Counted from the stretch's first letter, positions 6,642 to 16,175 are shown. The stretch: DNA of 64,000 nucleotides from Nonlabens xiamenensis (GCF_003865345.1 NZ_RMVE01000006.1:1-64000), one strand, 5' to 3'. Numbers and translations: made by a program. Notes: generated by a model from the sequence alone, not told the origin.

Positions 6642-9413
6642 ATGGCATCAACGCAACTTTCACCAGGTGTTGTTGTACTGGAAAGAGATCTAACTAACGT
6701 TGTTAACGCTACAGTAGATAATGTAGCCGCAATCGTTGGTAGTTTTGAAAAAGGACCAGTAGAGCAAATCGTCTCGGTAACTAGTGAGAAGGAGCTTCTC
6801 GCAATTTTTGGTAGACCAACTAACTCGAATTTTGAGTATTGGTTTAGTGCAGCACAATATCTTCTTTATGGTGGCACCATGAAGATTGTCCGTGCAATGA
6901 GCAATTCTTTGAAGAATGCTATTGACACAGCACAATTCACCAATACTGTTTTTAGTGCAAACGACACTACACTTACAGTGCAGTCTACTACTGACTTCGA
7001 TGTAACTGATCTTCTTTTGATCGACGCTGAAATCGTCTCAATCGGATCTGTTTCTGGTAACGACGTTGTTGTTACTCGTGGTCAACTTGCAACTGCAGCT
7101 GTATCTCACGCAGCAGGATCACAAGTTACTCTCATCGAGGGTGCAGGATCTGCTTCTACTATTAACGAAGGGTCTACTTTCACTGATGCTGATACCACTC
7201 TTTCTGTTGCTTCTGTAGCAACTCTCGGAGCAGGTACTAACTCCTATATTAGAATTGACGACGAGATTCTTCAAGTCTCAGGTGTCGCAGGTAATGATCT
7301 TACAGTTACTCGTGGTGCACTCAGCACAACTGCTGCAGCACACACTGACGGATCTGCTGTATCTCTCCTAACTGTCTCAACCAACAAGACTACAATTAAC
7401 GAGCAAACCTCTACTGGTATTACTGCTCCTCTGATTAAGAATCTTGATGCATACGAGTCAACTATTAAGGATGCTTCTAACAACTGGAAGTGGGCAGGTA
7501 AAACTGCTGGTACTCACGGTAACTCTCTAAGAGTTGTGATCACCGACGCAGGTGCGGATCAAGTCCTTTACCTTGCACAACCATCTTCTGCTGAGTGGGA
7601 ATTTGCATCTGGTGCAGAGATCTCTTACTCTCCTGCTAACATCTTCGGTAAGGTTTATTCTTATACTGTAGTCCTTACTCTTGAAGAGAATAGCACTTTG
7701 GTTGGTAACTTTGTTGCTGACAACTTCTACAATGGTCTTTCTGGAAACATTTCTGGACGCCTTGTTGCATACGATAAGGAAACTCAGAAACTTGAGATTA
7801 GCGTAGACAGCACTGCATCTGACTACTGGGAAGTTGGCGACACTATTACTGAGTTGGCAAACAACGCAGGATCACCTGGATCTGCTACTGGCACATCTGG
7901 TAAGATCTTGTCAATCTCTAGAGAATTGAGAGTTTCTCTTAACAAGACTTCTCCTCTCTTCCAAGCAAACCAAACTGTTGTAGACGGAAACGCTGCTACA
8001 GTATCTGCTGTTGCAGTTGCTAGTGACTATGAGTCTAGACCTTATGGTCAAGGAGAGAAGTGGATCAACATTGCTCCAAGACCAGGCACATCAGCATGGG
8101 CAGATGAGCGTGGTGGATACAGAGACCTGTTGCACGTCCTTGTCCTTGATGGAGACGGAGCACTTACAGGCACACCTGGTGCATTGCTTGAGAAGTTTAC
8201 TAACTTGTCTAAAGGATCTGACGCTAAGTCACCTCAAGGTGAGTCACTTTACTATGTTGACGTGTTGATGAATAAGTCTCAGTATATCTACTGGGGATCA
8301 CACGAAACTGCTAACATCTTTGATCGCTCTGGCACTGCCGACGGATCATGGGGTGGTAGCGTAGTCAACAGAGACTTTGACCTCCTTAAGTCAGACGGTG
8401 CTCTCTACGGTGGAGACGACACTTCTGGTCTTGACCCTAACAGCATTCCTGTTATCGGCACTAAGAATAACGGATCAGTTAAGTATCACCTCCAAGGTGG
8501 AGTTGATGGATACACTGTTGACAGACCTTCACTACTTGCAGGTTACGATCTCTTTAGTGATGCTGAAACTCAAGAAGTTGATTACGTCCTTATGGGACCT
8601 TCAATGAGCAACATGAGTGACACAATCGCTAAGGCACAGAAGGTAATCGACATTGCAAGCACTCGTAAGGATTGCATGGCATTTGTTTCTCCATACAGAG
8701 CAGACGTCATCGGTATTCCTAACGTGACAGACATTGTTGACAAGACTATCAGTTTCTTTGATCAACTTTCATCTTCCTCATACGCAGTATTTGACAATAA
8801 CTACAAATACATCTATGACCGTTACAACGATGTTTATCGTTACATTCCATGTAACGCAGACATTGCAGGTCTTACACTTAGCACAACTCTGAATCAGGAA
8901 CCTTGGTTCTCACCTGCAGGTTTCAATAGAGGACAACTCCGTAACGCAGTTAAACTTGCTTACTCTCCTCTTAAAGATCACAGAGATAGACTTTACGCTG
9001 CTAGAGTTAACCCAATCGTTGCATTCCCTGGCGAAGGTATCGTCCTCTTCGGAGACAAGACCGCTCTCGCTTATCAGTCTGCATTCGATAGAATCAACGT
9101 AAGACGTCTATTCCTTGTCTTGGAAGGTGCGATTGCACAAGCTGCTAAGACACAACTCTTTGAATTGAATGACGAGTTTACTCGCCAAGGTTTCAAGAAT
9201 ATCGTAGAACCTTTCATGAGATCCGTACAGTCACGACGTGGCGTTACTGATTTCTTGGTTGTCTGCGACAGCACTAACAACCCACCTGAGTCTATTGACA
9301 GAGGAGAGTTTTATGCTGAGATCTTCATCAAACCTACTAGATCTATTAACTTCATTACTCTAACCTTTACTGCAACAAGGACTGGAGCTAGCTTCTCTGA
9401 AGTTGCAACCTAA
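6642..9413 (+). CDS. 18: tail sheath protein gp18
   Basis: 923 aa, against 659 in T4. The N-terminus (LSPGVVVLERDL, AAIVGSFEKGP) and the C-terminal third (YRYIPCNADIAG, KTRSINF-like end) are typical of contractile sheath proteins. The extra length is largely an insertion after residue 100 carrying two beta-rich repeats. It polymerises around the tube (gene at 9467) and contracts to drive it through the cell envelope. It has its own late promoter. Confidence 0.95.
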   Translation: MASTQLSPGVVVLERDLTNVVNATVDNVAAIVGSFEKGPVEQIVSVTSEKELLAIFGRPTNSNFEYWFSAAQYLLYGGTMKIVRAMSNSLKNAIDTAQFTNTVFSANDTTLTVQSTTDFDVTDLLLIDAEIVSIGSVSGNDVVVTRGQLATAAVSHAAGSQVTLIEGAGSASTINEGSTFTDADTTLSVASVATLGAGTNSYIRIDDEILQVSGVAGNDLTVTRGALSTTAAAHTDGSAVSLLTVSTNKTTINEQTSTGITAPLIKNLDAYESTIKDASNNWKWAGKTAGTHGNSLRVVITDAGADQVLYLAQPSSAEWEFASGAEISYSPANIFGKVYSYTVVLTLEENSTLVGNFVADNFYNGLSGNISGRLVAYDKETQKLEISVDSTASDYWEVGDTITELANNAGSPGSATGTSGKILSISRELRVSLNKTSPLFQANQTVVDGNAATVSAVAVASDYESRPYGQGEKWINIAPRPGTSAWADERGGYRDLLHVLVLDGDGALTGTPGALLEKFTNLSKGSDAKSPQGESLYYVDVLMNKSQYIYWGSHETANIFDRSGTADGSWGGSVVNRDFDLLKSDGALYGGDDTSGLDPNSIPVIGTKNNGSVKYHLQGGVDGYTVDRPSLLAGYDLFSDAETQEVDYVLMGPSMSNMSDTIAKAQKVIDIASTRKDCMAFVSPYRADVIGIPNVTDIVDKTISFFDQLSSSSYAVFDNNYKYIYDRYNDVYRYIPCNADIAGLTLSTTLNQEPWFSPAGFNRGQLRNAVKLAYSPLKDHRDRLYAARVNPIVAFPGEGIVLFGDKTALAYQSAFDRINVRRLFLVLEGAIAQAAKTQLFELNDEFTRQGFKNIVEPFMRSVQSRRGVTDFLVVCDSTNNPPESIDRGEFYAEIFIKPTRSINFITLTFTATRTGASFSEVAT
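6960..7370 (+). repeat. two tandem ~60-residue repeats inside gp18
   Basis: Residues about 107-165 and 183-243 align: NDTTLTVQS with ADTTLSVAS, IDAEIVSIGSVSGND with IDDEILQVSGVAGND, VVVTRGQLATAAVSHAAGS with LTVTRGALSTTAAAHTDGS. This is a duplicated beta-rich module, probably exposed on the sheath surface. Confidence 0.8.
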
Positions 9414-9466
9414 GTAAACCGTGCTACGACTTCGTAGTCAATTTCAAATTTTAGGAGATTAAACTC

Positions 9467-10111
9467 ATGGCAAATAATATAGAGGGAGGGGCAATTAACT
9501 CTCCTATATTTGATTTTAGAAATAAGATTGGGGATCTTGCCCGCCCCAATCTGTTTCAAGTCGAATTAACTTTCCCAAGTGCGGGATTGGAAGGAGCAGG
9601 AATCGGAGGATCAGGTGGAGCAGGTGATGCTGCAGAAGCCGCTGCAGGTGAAACTAATACTGATTCTACACTTGCAACGTTGCTTGTCAAAGCAGCAAAC
9701 ATCCCCGCGTCTACCGTCGGTGTAATTGAAGTCCCATATAGAGGACGTACTATTAAAATTGCAGGTGACAGGACATTCGAACCATGGACTGTTACAGTAC
9801 TCAACGACGCTAACTTCGTGATTAGAAGTCAACTGGAAAATTGGTCTACACAGATCCAAGCACTTCAGCAGAATTTCCAATCATTCGACGCACCTCAACA
9901 ATATCAAACTAATGCTATTGTCCGTCAATATGACAGACAGTCTGAGCAAACCAGAGCATACAAGTTTGAGGGTATCTGGCCAAGTAACATCTCAGCAATC
10001 GATCTTGCATGGGATAGTAACGACACACCAGAAGAATACACTGTAGAGTTCCAGGTTCAGTACTGGACATATGCGTCAGACGTTAACGCAGCACACCATC
10101 AGCAAAAGTAG
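9467..10111 (+). CDS. 19: tail tube protein gp19
   Basis: 214 aa, longer than T4 gp19 (163). Conserved tube features include DLARPNLFQVELTFP near the N-terminus, VPYRGRTIKIAGDRTFEPWTVTVLND, and the closing EEYTVEFQVQYWTY. A Gly/Ala-rich stretch (about residues 45-66) is inserted in the first loop. A five-pair hairpin lies in the gap behind gp18 (9424-9437), and AGGAG precedes the ATG. Confidence 0.93.
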   Translation: MANNIEGGAINSPIFDFRNKIGDLARPNLFQVELTFPSAGLEGAGIGGSGGAGDAAEAAAGETNTDSTLATLLVKAANIPASTVGVIEVPYRGRTIKIAGDRTFEPWTVTVLNDANFVIRSQLENWSTQIQALQQNFQSFDAPQQYQTNAIVRQYDRQSEQTRAYKFEGIWPSNISAIDLAWDSNDTPEEYTVEFQVQYWTYASDVNAAHHQQK

Positions 10112-10125
10112 GTTTTTGGAAGTCG

Positions 10126-10133
10126 CTAAATAA
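10126..10133 (+). promoter_or_regulatory. late-type promoter before portal gene
   Basis: CTAAATAA, 23 bases before the gp20 ATG. It belongs to the CTAAATA variant seen several times in the window. Confidence 0.5.
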
Positions 10134-10156
10134 CTACAACCTAGTTACATTTTTGA

Positions 10157-11785
10157 ATGGCACAATTATTTGGTTATTCTCTTGATCGCAAGAAGAAGGG
10201 CTCCTCGCAAGCGAAGGGTCCTTCTTTCGTGCGTAAAGATAGTGAGGACGCTGCCGAACCTATTGTAGCGGGTGGTTATTTCGGACAGTATGTGGATTTT
10301 GGTGACAAAGAGTCATCGAAAGGCACGGAGATGGATCTCATTGGTAGATATCGTGAGATGAGTTTGCATCCAGAAGCGGATGCTGCTATCAACGATGTTG
10401 TTAATGAGGCAATCGCAGGTGAGTTAGACGATCATCCTATAGATATCGAGCTTTCTAACCTCCAAGTCTCCGATTCTATGAAGAAAAGAATTAGAGAAGA
10501 GTTTGAAAACGTCCTCTCTCTTTTAGATTTTGATAGAAGAGCATACGATATTTTCCGTAGATGGTATATCGATGGTAGACTTTTCTACCATAAGATGATT
10601 AATCCTGATAATCCTGCAGAGGGTATCACGGAATTAAGATACATCGACCCTCGCAAAATCAAGAAGGTTGTTGAATTTGACAGAGGTAAAGGGGGATCAG
10701 GTTTAGCAAACGGACCTGGCGATCCTACTGGCGAATCACTAGTGCCTAAGAGTTTAGAGTATTACATCTATGCTCCTAAGGGACTCCGTGGATTTGAGAA
10801 TAAAGGTGTAAAGATTGCACCTGACGCAATCTGTTATGTCCACTCTGGTAAGAGGGACATGAATAGAAACATTGTCTTATCTCACCTACATAAGGCAATC
10901 AAAGCACTCAATCAACTAAGAATGATTGAGGATTCTCTGGTTATCTATCGTCTATCCAGAGCACCCGAAAGACGAATCTTCTACATTGACGTTGGTAATC
11001 TGCCTAAGCAGAAAGCTGAGCAATATCTCCGCGAGGTGATGAGTCGATATAGAAACAAACTGGTATACAATGCGGATACTGGTGAGATTCGTGACGATAA
11101 GAAATTCATGTCTATGCTAGAAGATTTCTGGCTACCGAGACGTGAAGGAGGAAGAGGCACAGAAATCTCTACATTGCCAGGTGGTCAAAACCTAGGTGAG
11201 TTGGAGGATGTCAAGTATTTCCAAAAGAAATTATACCGTGCACTCAACGTCCCTGAGTCCAGATTGGAATCAGACAACAGCTTTAACATTGGTAGATCTG
11301 CAGAGATTACCAGAGACGAAGTTAAATTCCAAAAGTTTATAGTCCGACTCCGCAAACGTTTCAGTGATCTTTTTAATGATCTACTGAAGACCCAATTAGT
11401 CCTTAAAGGTGTAATTACACTGGAAGATTGGGATGTGATGAAGGAGCATATCCAATACGATTACGTTGCAGATAACTACTTCTCCGAGCTTAAGCAACAA
11501 GAAATTCTTAATGAAAGACTTGCTTTGCTGCAGCAAATGGATCCATATGCGGGTAAATATTTCTCATTAGAATATCTAAGACGTCAAATTCTACGTCAAA
11601 CTGAGGCAGAATTCAACGAAATTGATAAGCAAATGAAGAAAGAAATAGATAGCGGACAGTTGATCGACCCAATGGCAATGCAACAACTGGAATTGGCACA
11701 AATGGAGATGTCTTTACAACCTCCTGAGCCTGATCCTGCGGAGCAAGGTATCGATCCCGCAGACTATGAGCAAGGAAATATATAA
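10157..11785 (+). CDS. 20: portal protein gp20
   Basis: 542 aa (T4: 524). Seen: RYREMSLHPEADAAINDVVNEA near residue 75, LRYIDPRKIKK, and the crown/stem regions with SRAPERRIFYIDVGNLPKQKAE. The family forms the dodecameric ring at the capsid vertex, starts prohead assembly and passes DNA from the terminase. The acidic C-terminal tail is typical of cyanophage gp20. Its TAA is embedded in the next late promoter. Confidence 0.97.
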   Translation: MAQLFGYSLDRKKKGSSQAKGPSFVRKDSEDAAEPIVAGGYFGQYVDFGDKESSKGTEMDLIGRYREMSLHPEADAAINDVVNEAIAGELDDHPIDIELSNLQVSDSMKKRIREEFENVLSLLDFDRRAYDIFRRWYIDGRLFYHKMINPDNPAEGITELRYIDPRKIKKVVEFDRGKGGSGLANGPGDPTGESLVPKSLEYYIYAPKGLRGFENKGVKIAPDAICYVHSGKRDMNRNIVLSHLHKAIKALNQLRMIEDSLVIYRLSRAPERRIFYIDVGNLPKQKAEQYLREVMSRYRNKLVYNADTGEIRDDKKFMSMLEDFWLPRREGGRGTEISTLPGGQNLGELEDVKYFQKKLYRALNVPESRLESDNSFNIGRSAEITRDEVKFQKFIVRLRKRFSDLFNDLLKTQLVLKGVITLEDWDVMKEHIQYDYVADNYFSELKQQEILNERLALLQQMDPYAGKYFSLEYLRRQILRQTEAEFNEIDKQMKKEIDSGQLIDPMAMQQLELAQMEMSLQPPEPDPAEQGIDPADYEQGNI

Positions 11786-11788
11786 ATA
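11781..11788 (+). promoter_or_regulatory. T4-type late promoter before prohead core genes
   Basis: Exact TATAAATA, supplying the gp20 stop codon and sitting 22 bases before the gp67-like ATG. Confidence 0.65.
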
Positions 11789-11809
11789 CTATTATTGATT
11801 CATTAAATT

Positions 11810-12067
11810 ATGCCTACTCAAGCAGCCTTAGATATTGTTAATGCACTTTTTGCAGGACAGAAGGACGTGAGTGATTACGTTGCTACTGGAATGAAAGATG
11901 CTGCCGTCGATGCAATCGATGCGAGAAAAGCAGAGGTTGGTAAGACTATTCTTGCACCTGAGCCTCCCGAGGAGGAAGAGGTAGAGGTAGAGCAACCAGA
12001 AGCATCAACTGAAACAGAAGAACAACCAGAGGAGACACCCGATGAAACTGATCAGGGAGGAAATTGA
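11810..12067 (+). CDS. 67: prohead core protein, gp67-like
   Basis: 85 aa with a small helical N-terminus and a strongly acidic C-terminal half (PEEEEVEVEQPE and more Glu). Size, acidity and place between portal and protease match T4 gp67, an internal core protein cut up during maturation. There is little sequence identity to rely on, so the name rests on synteny. It overlaps gp21 by 26 bases. Confidence 0.75.
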   Translation: MPTQAALDIVNALFAGQKDVSDYVATGMKDAAVDAIDARKAEVGKTILAPEPPEEEEVEVEQPEASTETEEQPEETPDETDQGGN

Positions 12068-12689
12068 ATCCGCTAAGGTAACTATTACCGAAGGCAAGGA
12101 TGGAAAGAAGCGTCACTTTATTGAGGGCGTGTTCCTTCAAGGTGCCATCAAAAACCGTAACGGTAGGATGTATCCTGTCTCAACTCTTTCAAGAGAGGTT
12201 GATAAATACAACGAATCATACATTAAGAAAGGACGTGCACTCGGAGAGTTGGGTCATCCTGATGGTCCTACGATTAATCTCGACCGTGTGTCACACCTAA
12301 TCACATCCCTTACTAATGAGGGAAACAATTTTATTGGAAAAGCGAGAATCCTCGACACTCCTATGGGTAACATTGCCAAGAATCTTCTTGATGAAGGTGT
12401 AAAACTCGGCGTTTCCTCTAGAGGACTGGGGACAATCAAGGAAGAAAATGGCATGAAAGTCGTCATGGATGACTTTATGCTTGCAACTGCAGCAGATATT
12501 GTTGCCGATCCTTCCGCACCTGATGCCTTTGTAGATGGTATCATGGAAGGTAAGGAATGGGTATATGCAGGTGGAGCAATTCACGAGCAAACCATTGAGA
12601 CAATTAAGCGTAGAATTGACAACGCTACACGCAATCAAATGGAAGAAAGGAAACTTTCCGCGTTTGCTCAGTATCTTCAAAGTTTCTAA
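12042..12689 (+). CDS. 21: prohead core protease gp21
   Basis: 215 aa, equal to T4 gp21. Herpesvirus-assemblin-like serine protease: FLQGAIKNRNGRMYP, the likely catalytic His in LGELGHPDG and Ser in LGVSSRGLG. It processes capsid and core proteins after hydrophobic-x-Glu sites. Candidate targets here are LTE in gp23, INE at 50137, and the ends of gp22. Confidence 0.95.
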   Translation: MKLIREEIESAKVTITEGKDGKKRHFIEGVFLQGAIKNRNGRMYPVSTLSREVDKYNESYIKKGRALGELGHPDGPTINLDRVSHLITSLTNEGNNFIGKARILDTPMGNIAKNLLDEGVKLGVSSRGLGTIKEENGMKVVMDDFMLATAADIVADPSAPDAFVDGIMEGKEWVYAGGAIHEQTIETIKRRIDNATRNQMEERKLSAFAQYLQSF

Positions 12690-12691
12690 TA

Positions 12692-12699
12692 TATAAATA
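12692..12699 (+). promoter_or_regulatory. T4-type late promoter before scaffold
   Basis: Exact TATAAATA in the 51-base gap after gp21, 41 bases before the gp22 ATG; TTAGGAG supplies the ribosome binding site. Confidence 0.7.
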
Positions 12700-12740
12700 A
12701 CTATAGCAATTACCGCCCTTTGTACACTTAGGAGACCCCG

Positions 12741-13787
12741 ATGTCTAAAATTGAAGAAAAAACTCTGGATGAAAACGCCGTAACCAAGAACGCAAAACCT
12801 GGTGACCCCATGCCTAAAACGGAAGGTGGCACTCCTGAGCTTGGTGGCATCCAAGACCTTGGTGGTCCTACACCAATGAATTCCAAACCTGATGATGATA
12901 GTAACAAGTTTAATATCAAAGTCAATAAAGGTGCGACTCCTCCTCAGACTAAACCGTCTGATGCTAGTGGTCAGAAAGCGGAATTTTCAGCAAAGGGTGA
13001 CGTCAAGGCGGGGCACGAACCTGAAGGTGAAGTAATTGCAGAGGACGAAGTGCAGAATGAAGTGATCGAAGTTGATCTTTCAGCTGACGTACAAGCACTT
13101 ACCGAGGGCGAAAACCTAAGCGAAGAATTCAAAGAGAAAGCAAAGACTATCTTTGAAGCTGCGGTAGTATCCAGACTCAATGAAGAGTTGGATCGTATGC
13201 ACGAGGAATACGCTAAAGTCCTTGAAGAAGAAATTGAAACTGTCAAGAAAGACCTTGCAGAAAAGGTTGATGACTATCTCTCTTATTCAGTTAAAAACTG
13301 GATGGATACCAATTCCCTTGCTATTGAGCACGGTATCAAGAATGAGATGGCAGAAAATGTCTTAGACGGAATCAAAAAAGTTTTCGTTGAGAATCACATT
13401 GAGATTCCTGACGAGAAGCTTGATCTTGTTGATGAGATGACCTCACAACTCGATCAAATGGAAGATAAACTCAACCAGTCAATCGAAGAGAATGTTTCTC
13501 TGACCAAGGAGATTGGCGGCTATATTAAGAATGGGATTGTGAATGAAGCGTCTGAGGGTCTGACCCTTTCGCAACGCGAAAAACTGTCTGCTCTCGCAGA
13601 GGCTGTTGAGTTTGATGATGTTGAGTCATACAAGGAAAAGATCCATACCCTAAGAGAGTCTTATTTCTCTACTAAGTCTGCTGAAGCTGCATCTGCACCT
13701 TCCGAGGACAACGAAGTAGCGAATCCTGAGCCAATCAATGAAGGAATGGATGCCTATGTTAAGGCTCTATCCCGTTGGTCAAAGTAA
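12741..13787 (+). CDS. 22: prohead scaffolding protein gp22
   Basis: 348 aa, acidic, mostly long charged helices with coiled-coil character (residues about 130-270), as expected for a T4-type scaffold. Residues 1-110 are Pro/Gly-rich and disordered. The C-terminus (EPINEGMDAYVKALSRWSK) holds an INE protease site. The scaffold is degraded by gp21 and expelled. T4 gp22 is 269 aa, so this one carries an N-terminal extension. Confidence 0.9.
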   Translation: MSKIEEKTLDENAVTKNAKPGDPMPKTEGGTPELGGIQDLGGPTPMNSKPDDDSNKFNIKVNKGATPPQTKPSDASGQKAEFSAKGDVKAGHEPEGEVIAEDEVQNEVIEVDLSADVQALTEGENLSEEFKEKAKTIFEAAVVSRLNEELDRMHEEYAKVLEEEIETVKKDLAEKVDDYLSYSVKNWMDTNSLAIEHGIKNEMAENVLDGIKKVFVENHIEIPDEKLDLVDEMTSQLDQMEDKLNQSIEENVSLTKEIGGYIKNGIVNEASEGLTLSQREKLSALAEAVEFDDVESYKEKIHTLRESYFSTKSAEAASAPSEDNEVANPEPINEGMDAYVKALSRWSK

Positions 13788-13818
13788 TTAACCCCACTAT
13801 CCCTAGGTAAAACAGAAA

Positions 13819-15165
13819 ATGTTTAATTCCGAGCACTTGCAGGAGAAGTGGAACCCCATTCTAAATCATAACGATATCCCTGATATCGGTGATAACTACA
13901 GAAAGGCGGTTACCGCAGTTCTTCTCGAGAACCAAGAAAGATTTATCAAGGAAGAAGCTGGCGTATTGACTGAAGCCGCTCCTACCATGTCTGCAGGCAC
14001 TGCAGGTTTCAGTGGTAGTAGCACCGCTACAGGTCCTGTCGCAGGTTTCGACCCAGTACTTATCTCCCTAATCAGGAGATCCATGCCTAAGCTGATTGCT
14101 TACGACATCGCAGGTGTACAACCAATGACTGGTCCTACTGGACTGATCTTTGCGATGAGATCACGCTACGGCACTAACCGCACAGGCGGTACAGAAGCAT
14201 TCTTCAACGAAGCAGATTCAGAGTTTTCAGCAGAAAACGCAGCGTCTGATCTTGGAAGGACTGCTCAATCAGGAAGCAACCCAGGTCTTCTTAACGACTC
14301 TGGCACATACACCTTCTCAGGTGGTATGCCAACTGCTGAGTCTGAAGCATTGGGTGATGCGGCTGGTAACCAATTCGCTGAGATGAACTTCAGCATTGAG
14401 AAAGTTACTGTGACTGCGAAGTCCAGAGCACTCAAGGCAGAGTATTCTCTTGAATTGGCTCAAGACCTTAAGGCAGTTCACGGACTTGATGCTGAGTCTG
14501 AGTTGGCAAACATTCTGTCAACTGAAGTTTTGGCTGAAATCAACCGTGAAGTTGTGAGATCTGTATACAAAGTCGCAAGACCTGGTGCACAGAATAACAC
14601 AGCAACTGCAGGTGTTTTCGACCTCGACGTTGACTCCAACGGTAGATGGTCTGTTGAGAAATTCAAAGGTCTTCTATTCCAGATCGAAAGAGACATGAAT
14701 GCTATCGGGCATGAAACTCGTCGTGGGAAGGGCAACATCCTCATCTGCTCTGCTGATGTGGCATCTGCACTTTCAATGGCTGGTGTGCTTGATTACACTC
14801 CTGCACTTTCTGGTAACAGCAACCTTCTCCCAGATGATAACAGCAGCACTCTTGCTGGTACTCTTAACGGTAGAATCAAGGTTTATGTTGATCCATATTC
14901 TGCAAACGTAAGTGACAGACACTTCTACGTCGCAGGATACAAAGGTAGCTCTGCATATGATGCAGGACTCTTCTACTGCCCATATGTGCCCCTACAAATG
15001 GTCAGAGCTGTGGGTCAAGACACCTTCCAGCCAAAAATCGGGTTTAAGACTCGTTATGGCATGGTTGCAAACCCATTCGCTGAAGGCACAGACCAAGGTA
15101 ATGGCGATCTTGATCCTAACAAGAACCGCTACTACAGACGTGTCCTTGTTGACAATCTTATGTAA
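13819..15165 (+). CDS. 23: major capsid protein gp23
   Basis: 448 aa HK97-fold capsid protein. The N-terminal propeptide (MFNSEHLQEKWNPIL) ends at a candidate gp21 site, LTE at residues 50-52, followed by AAPTMSAGTAGFSGSSTATG. Downstream are hallmarks such as RRSMPKLIAYDIAGVQPM, IFAMRSRYG and FKTRYGMVANPF. A strong terminator follows. The APTMSAG segment recurs in the protein at 50137. Confidence 0.98.
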   Translation: MFNSEHLQEKWNPILNHNDIPDIGDNYRKAVTAVLLENQERFIKEEAGVLTEAAPTMSAGTAGFSGSSTATGPVAGFDPVLISLIRRSMPKLIAYDIAGVQPMTGPTGLIFAMRSRYGTNRTGGTEAFFNEADSEFSAENAASDLGRTAQSGSNPGLLNDSGTYTFSGGMPTAESEALGDAAGNQFAEMNFSIEKVTVTAKSRALKAEYSLELAQDLKAVHGLDAESELANILSTEVLAEINREVVRSVYKVARPGAQNNTATAGVFDLDVDSNGRWSVEKFKGLLFQIERDMNAIGHETRRGKGNILICSADVASALSMAGVLDYTPALSGNSNLLPDDNSSTLAGTLNGRIKVYVDPYSANVSDRHFYVAGYKGSSAYDAGLFYCPYVPLQMVRAVGQDTFQPKIGFKTRYGMVANPFAEGTDQGNGDLDPNKNRYYRRVLVDNLM

Positions 15166-15187
15166 AATACTGTCACGATACAGAAAC

Positions 15188-15213
15188 AAAGGGTGGCGAA
15201 AGCCGCCCTTTTT
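15188..15213 (+). terminator. rho-independent terminator after gp23
   Basis: Stem GGGTGGC/GCCGCCC with a GAAA loop (7 pairs including one G-T), then five T. It closes the capsid block. Confidence 0.85.
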
Positions 15214-15226
15214 CATTAGGATATTC

Positions 15227-15233
15227 CTAAATA
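15227..15233 (+). promoter_or_regulatory. CTAAATA late-type promoter
   Basis: CTAAATA 19 bases before the next tiny gene, directly behind the gp23 terminator. Confidence 0.4.
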
Positions 15234-15252
15234 TTGAAAACTCACAAAGAGT

Positions 15253-15339
15253 ATGGTAGCATTTGACTTCGTTTACACAGTTATGGTTGGTTTGATCATC
15301 TGTTTATTCGCACTGTATCTTTTGAGAATATCAGCATGA
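15253..15339 (+). CDS. tiny membrane protein (28 aa)
   Basis: Nearly all one transmembrane helix (VMVGLIICLFALYLLRI). The stop overlaps the next start (ATGA). Too short for family assignment. Confidence 0.45.
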   Translation: MVAFDFVYTVMVGLIICLFALYLLRISA

Positions 15340-15518
15340 GGAATGAAGTAATGTCCCGAGGAATTATCACTAAAGTTGATATGCTGTCTCGTGTTTACAA
15401 GTATAAGAAAGGCTTATTTGACGGATCGTATCATTGCGAGTATACTGAAGAGCAGAAGGATGCTGCTCACAAAGCATTCAACGATGTCCTAGACATGCTC
15501 CAAGAATACATTGCATAG
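15336..15518 (+). CDS. small hypothetical protein
   Basis: 60 aa, soluble and helical (TEEQKDAAHKAFNDVLDMLQEYI). An internal ATG at 15351 is an alternative start. No recognised domain. Confidence 0.5.
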   Translation: MRNEVMSRGIITKVDMLSRVYKYKKGLFDGSYHCEYTEEQKDAAHKAFNDVLDMLQEYIA

Positions 15519-15519
15519 T

Positions 15520-15681
15520 ATGCCAAGAAAAGATTTAGACAACATCGATGACCTCCTAGAGGATATCGAAAAGATGAAAAACAAAATTCATCCCAGAATC
15601 ACGGATGTCACTGACTCTCCTAAAGACTGGGAAGATTTTTGGTACAATTCAAAGGACATCAATGATCAACAAACTGATTAA
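15520..15681 (+). CDS. small acidic hypothetical protein (53 aa)
   Basis: Begins two bases after the previous stop. Charged N-terminal helix (LDNIDDLLEDIEKMKNK), then a Trp-containing tail. Overlaps the next gene by 20 bases. Confidence 0.45.
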   Translation: MPRKDLDNIDDLLEDIEKMKNKIHPRITDVTDSPKDWEDFWYNSKDINDQQTD

Positions 15682-16018
15682 AGAATTTCCTAATACAGAA
15701 ATATTAGACTTCTCCACAATGACTGAAGAAAAAATTAGACAGGTTGCATACACAAAGGGAGAAGTTGACGCGATGATTGCTGCTGCCGTGGAAGAGGCAC
15801 GCAGAATTGATGAAGAATCAATGAAAAAGCATAATCGTGATGCAACCGTTATTAGTATGATTTTAGGTTTTACTTGCTTAGCTCTATTCCTCGACGGCAC
15901 TCTGAGGTTGTTGGGTATCATACCTCCATTCATGGGGATTGATATCGATATCTTAGATAAGGTGGTGGATGCGGTCAAGCATGATCTCGCACCAATCACC
16001 AGATATGGATTACGATAA
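15662..16018 (+). CDS. membrane-anchored helical protein
   Basis: 118 aa from the ATG at 15662, preceded by AAGGA. An N-terminal charged coiled region (EEKIRQVAYTKGEVDAMIAAAVEEARRID) is followed by a transmembrane helix near residues 77-98. Topology alone could fit a spanin- or holin-like protein, but nothing specific supports that. Confidence 0.5.
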   Translation: MINKLIKEFPNTEILDFSTMTEEKIRQVAYTKGEVDAMIAAAVEEARRIDEESMKKHNRDATVISMILGFTCLALFLDGTLRLLGIIPPFMGIDIDILDKVVDAVKHDLAPITRYGLR

Positions 16019-16175
16019 TAGTATTATTTTAATAAAAATTATACAAGGGTTTACAGTAGGACTATTCGCACACTTCGTGCTTAAAGTTGTATTTGACCTA
16101 TTCGATATAAATAATGATGACGACGACGATGATCCCGAAGGCGGTATCATGGTTCCTGCATACGCACCAATGTAA
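16005..16175 (+). CDS. small membrane protein with Asp-run
   Basis: 56 aa from the ATG at 16005: one transmembrane helix (IILIKIIQGFTVGLFAHFVL), then NNDDDDDDPEGG. The codons for DINND contain a perfect TATAAATA late element (16106-16113). Stop and next start overlap as TAATG. Confidence 0.5.
   Translation: MDYDNSIILIKIIQGFTVGLFAHFVLKVVFDLFDINNDDDDDDPEGGIMVPAYAPM
16106..16113 (+). promoter_or_regulatory. possible internal late promoter for tail protein
   Basis: Exact TATAAATA inside the preceding small gene, 61 bases before the structural gene at 16175. A similar exact match at 45544-45551 lies mid-gene with no nearby start, so chance is possible. Confidence 0.35.

Noticed and set aside
12297-12854. 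185-codon - strand ORF
   Set aside because: Lies opposite gp21 and gp22, has no ribosome site and a composition typical of a shadow frame.
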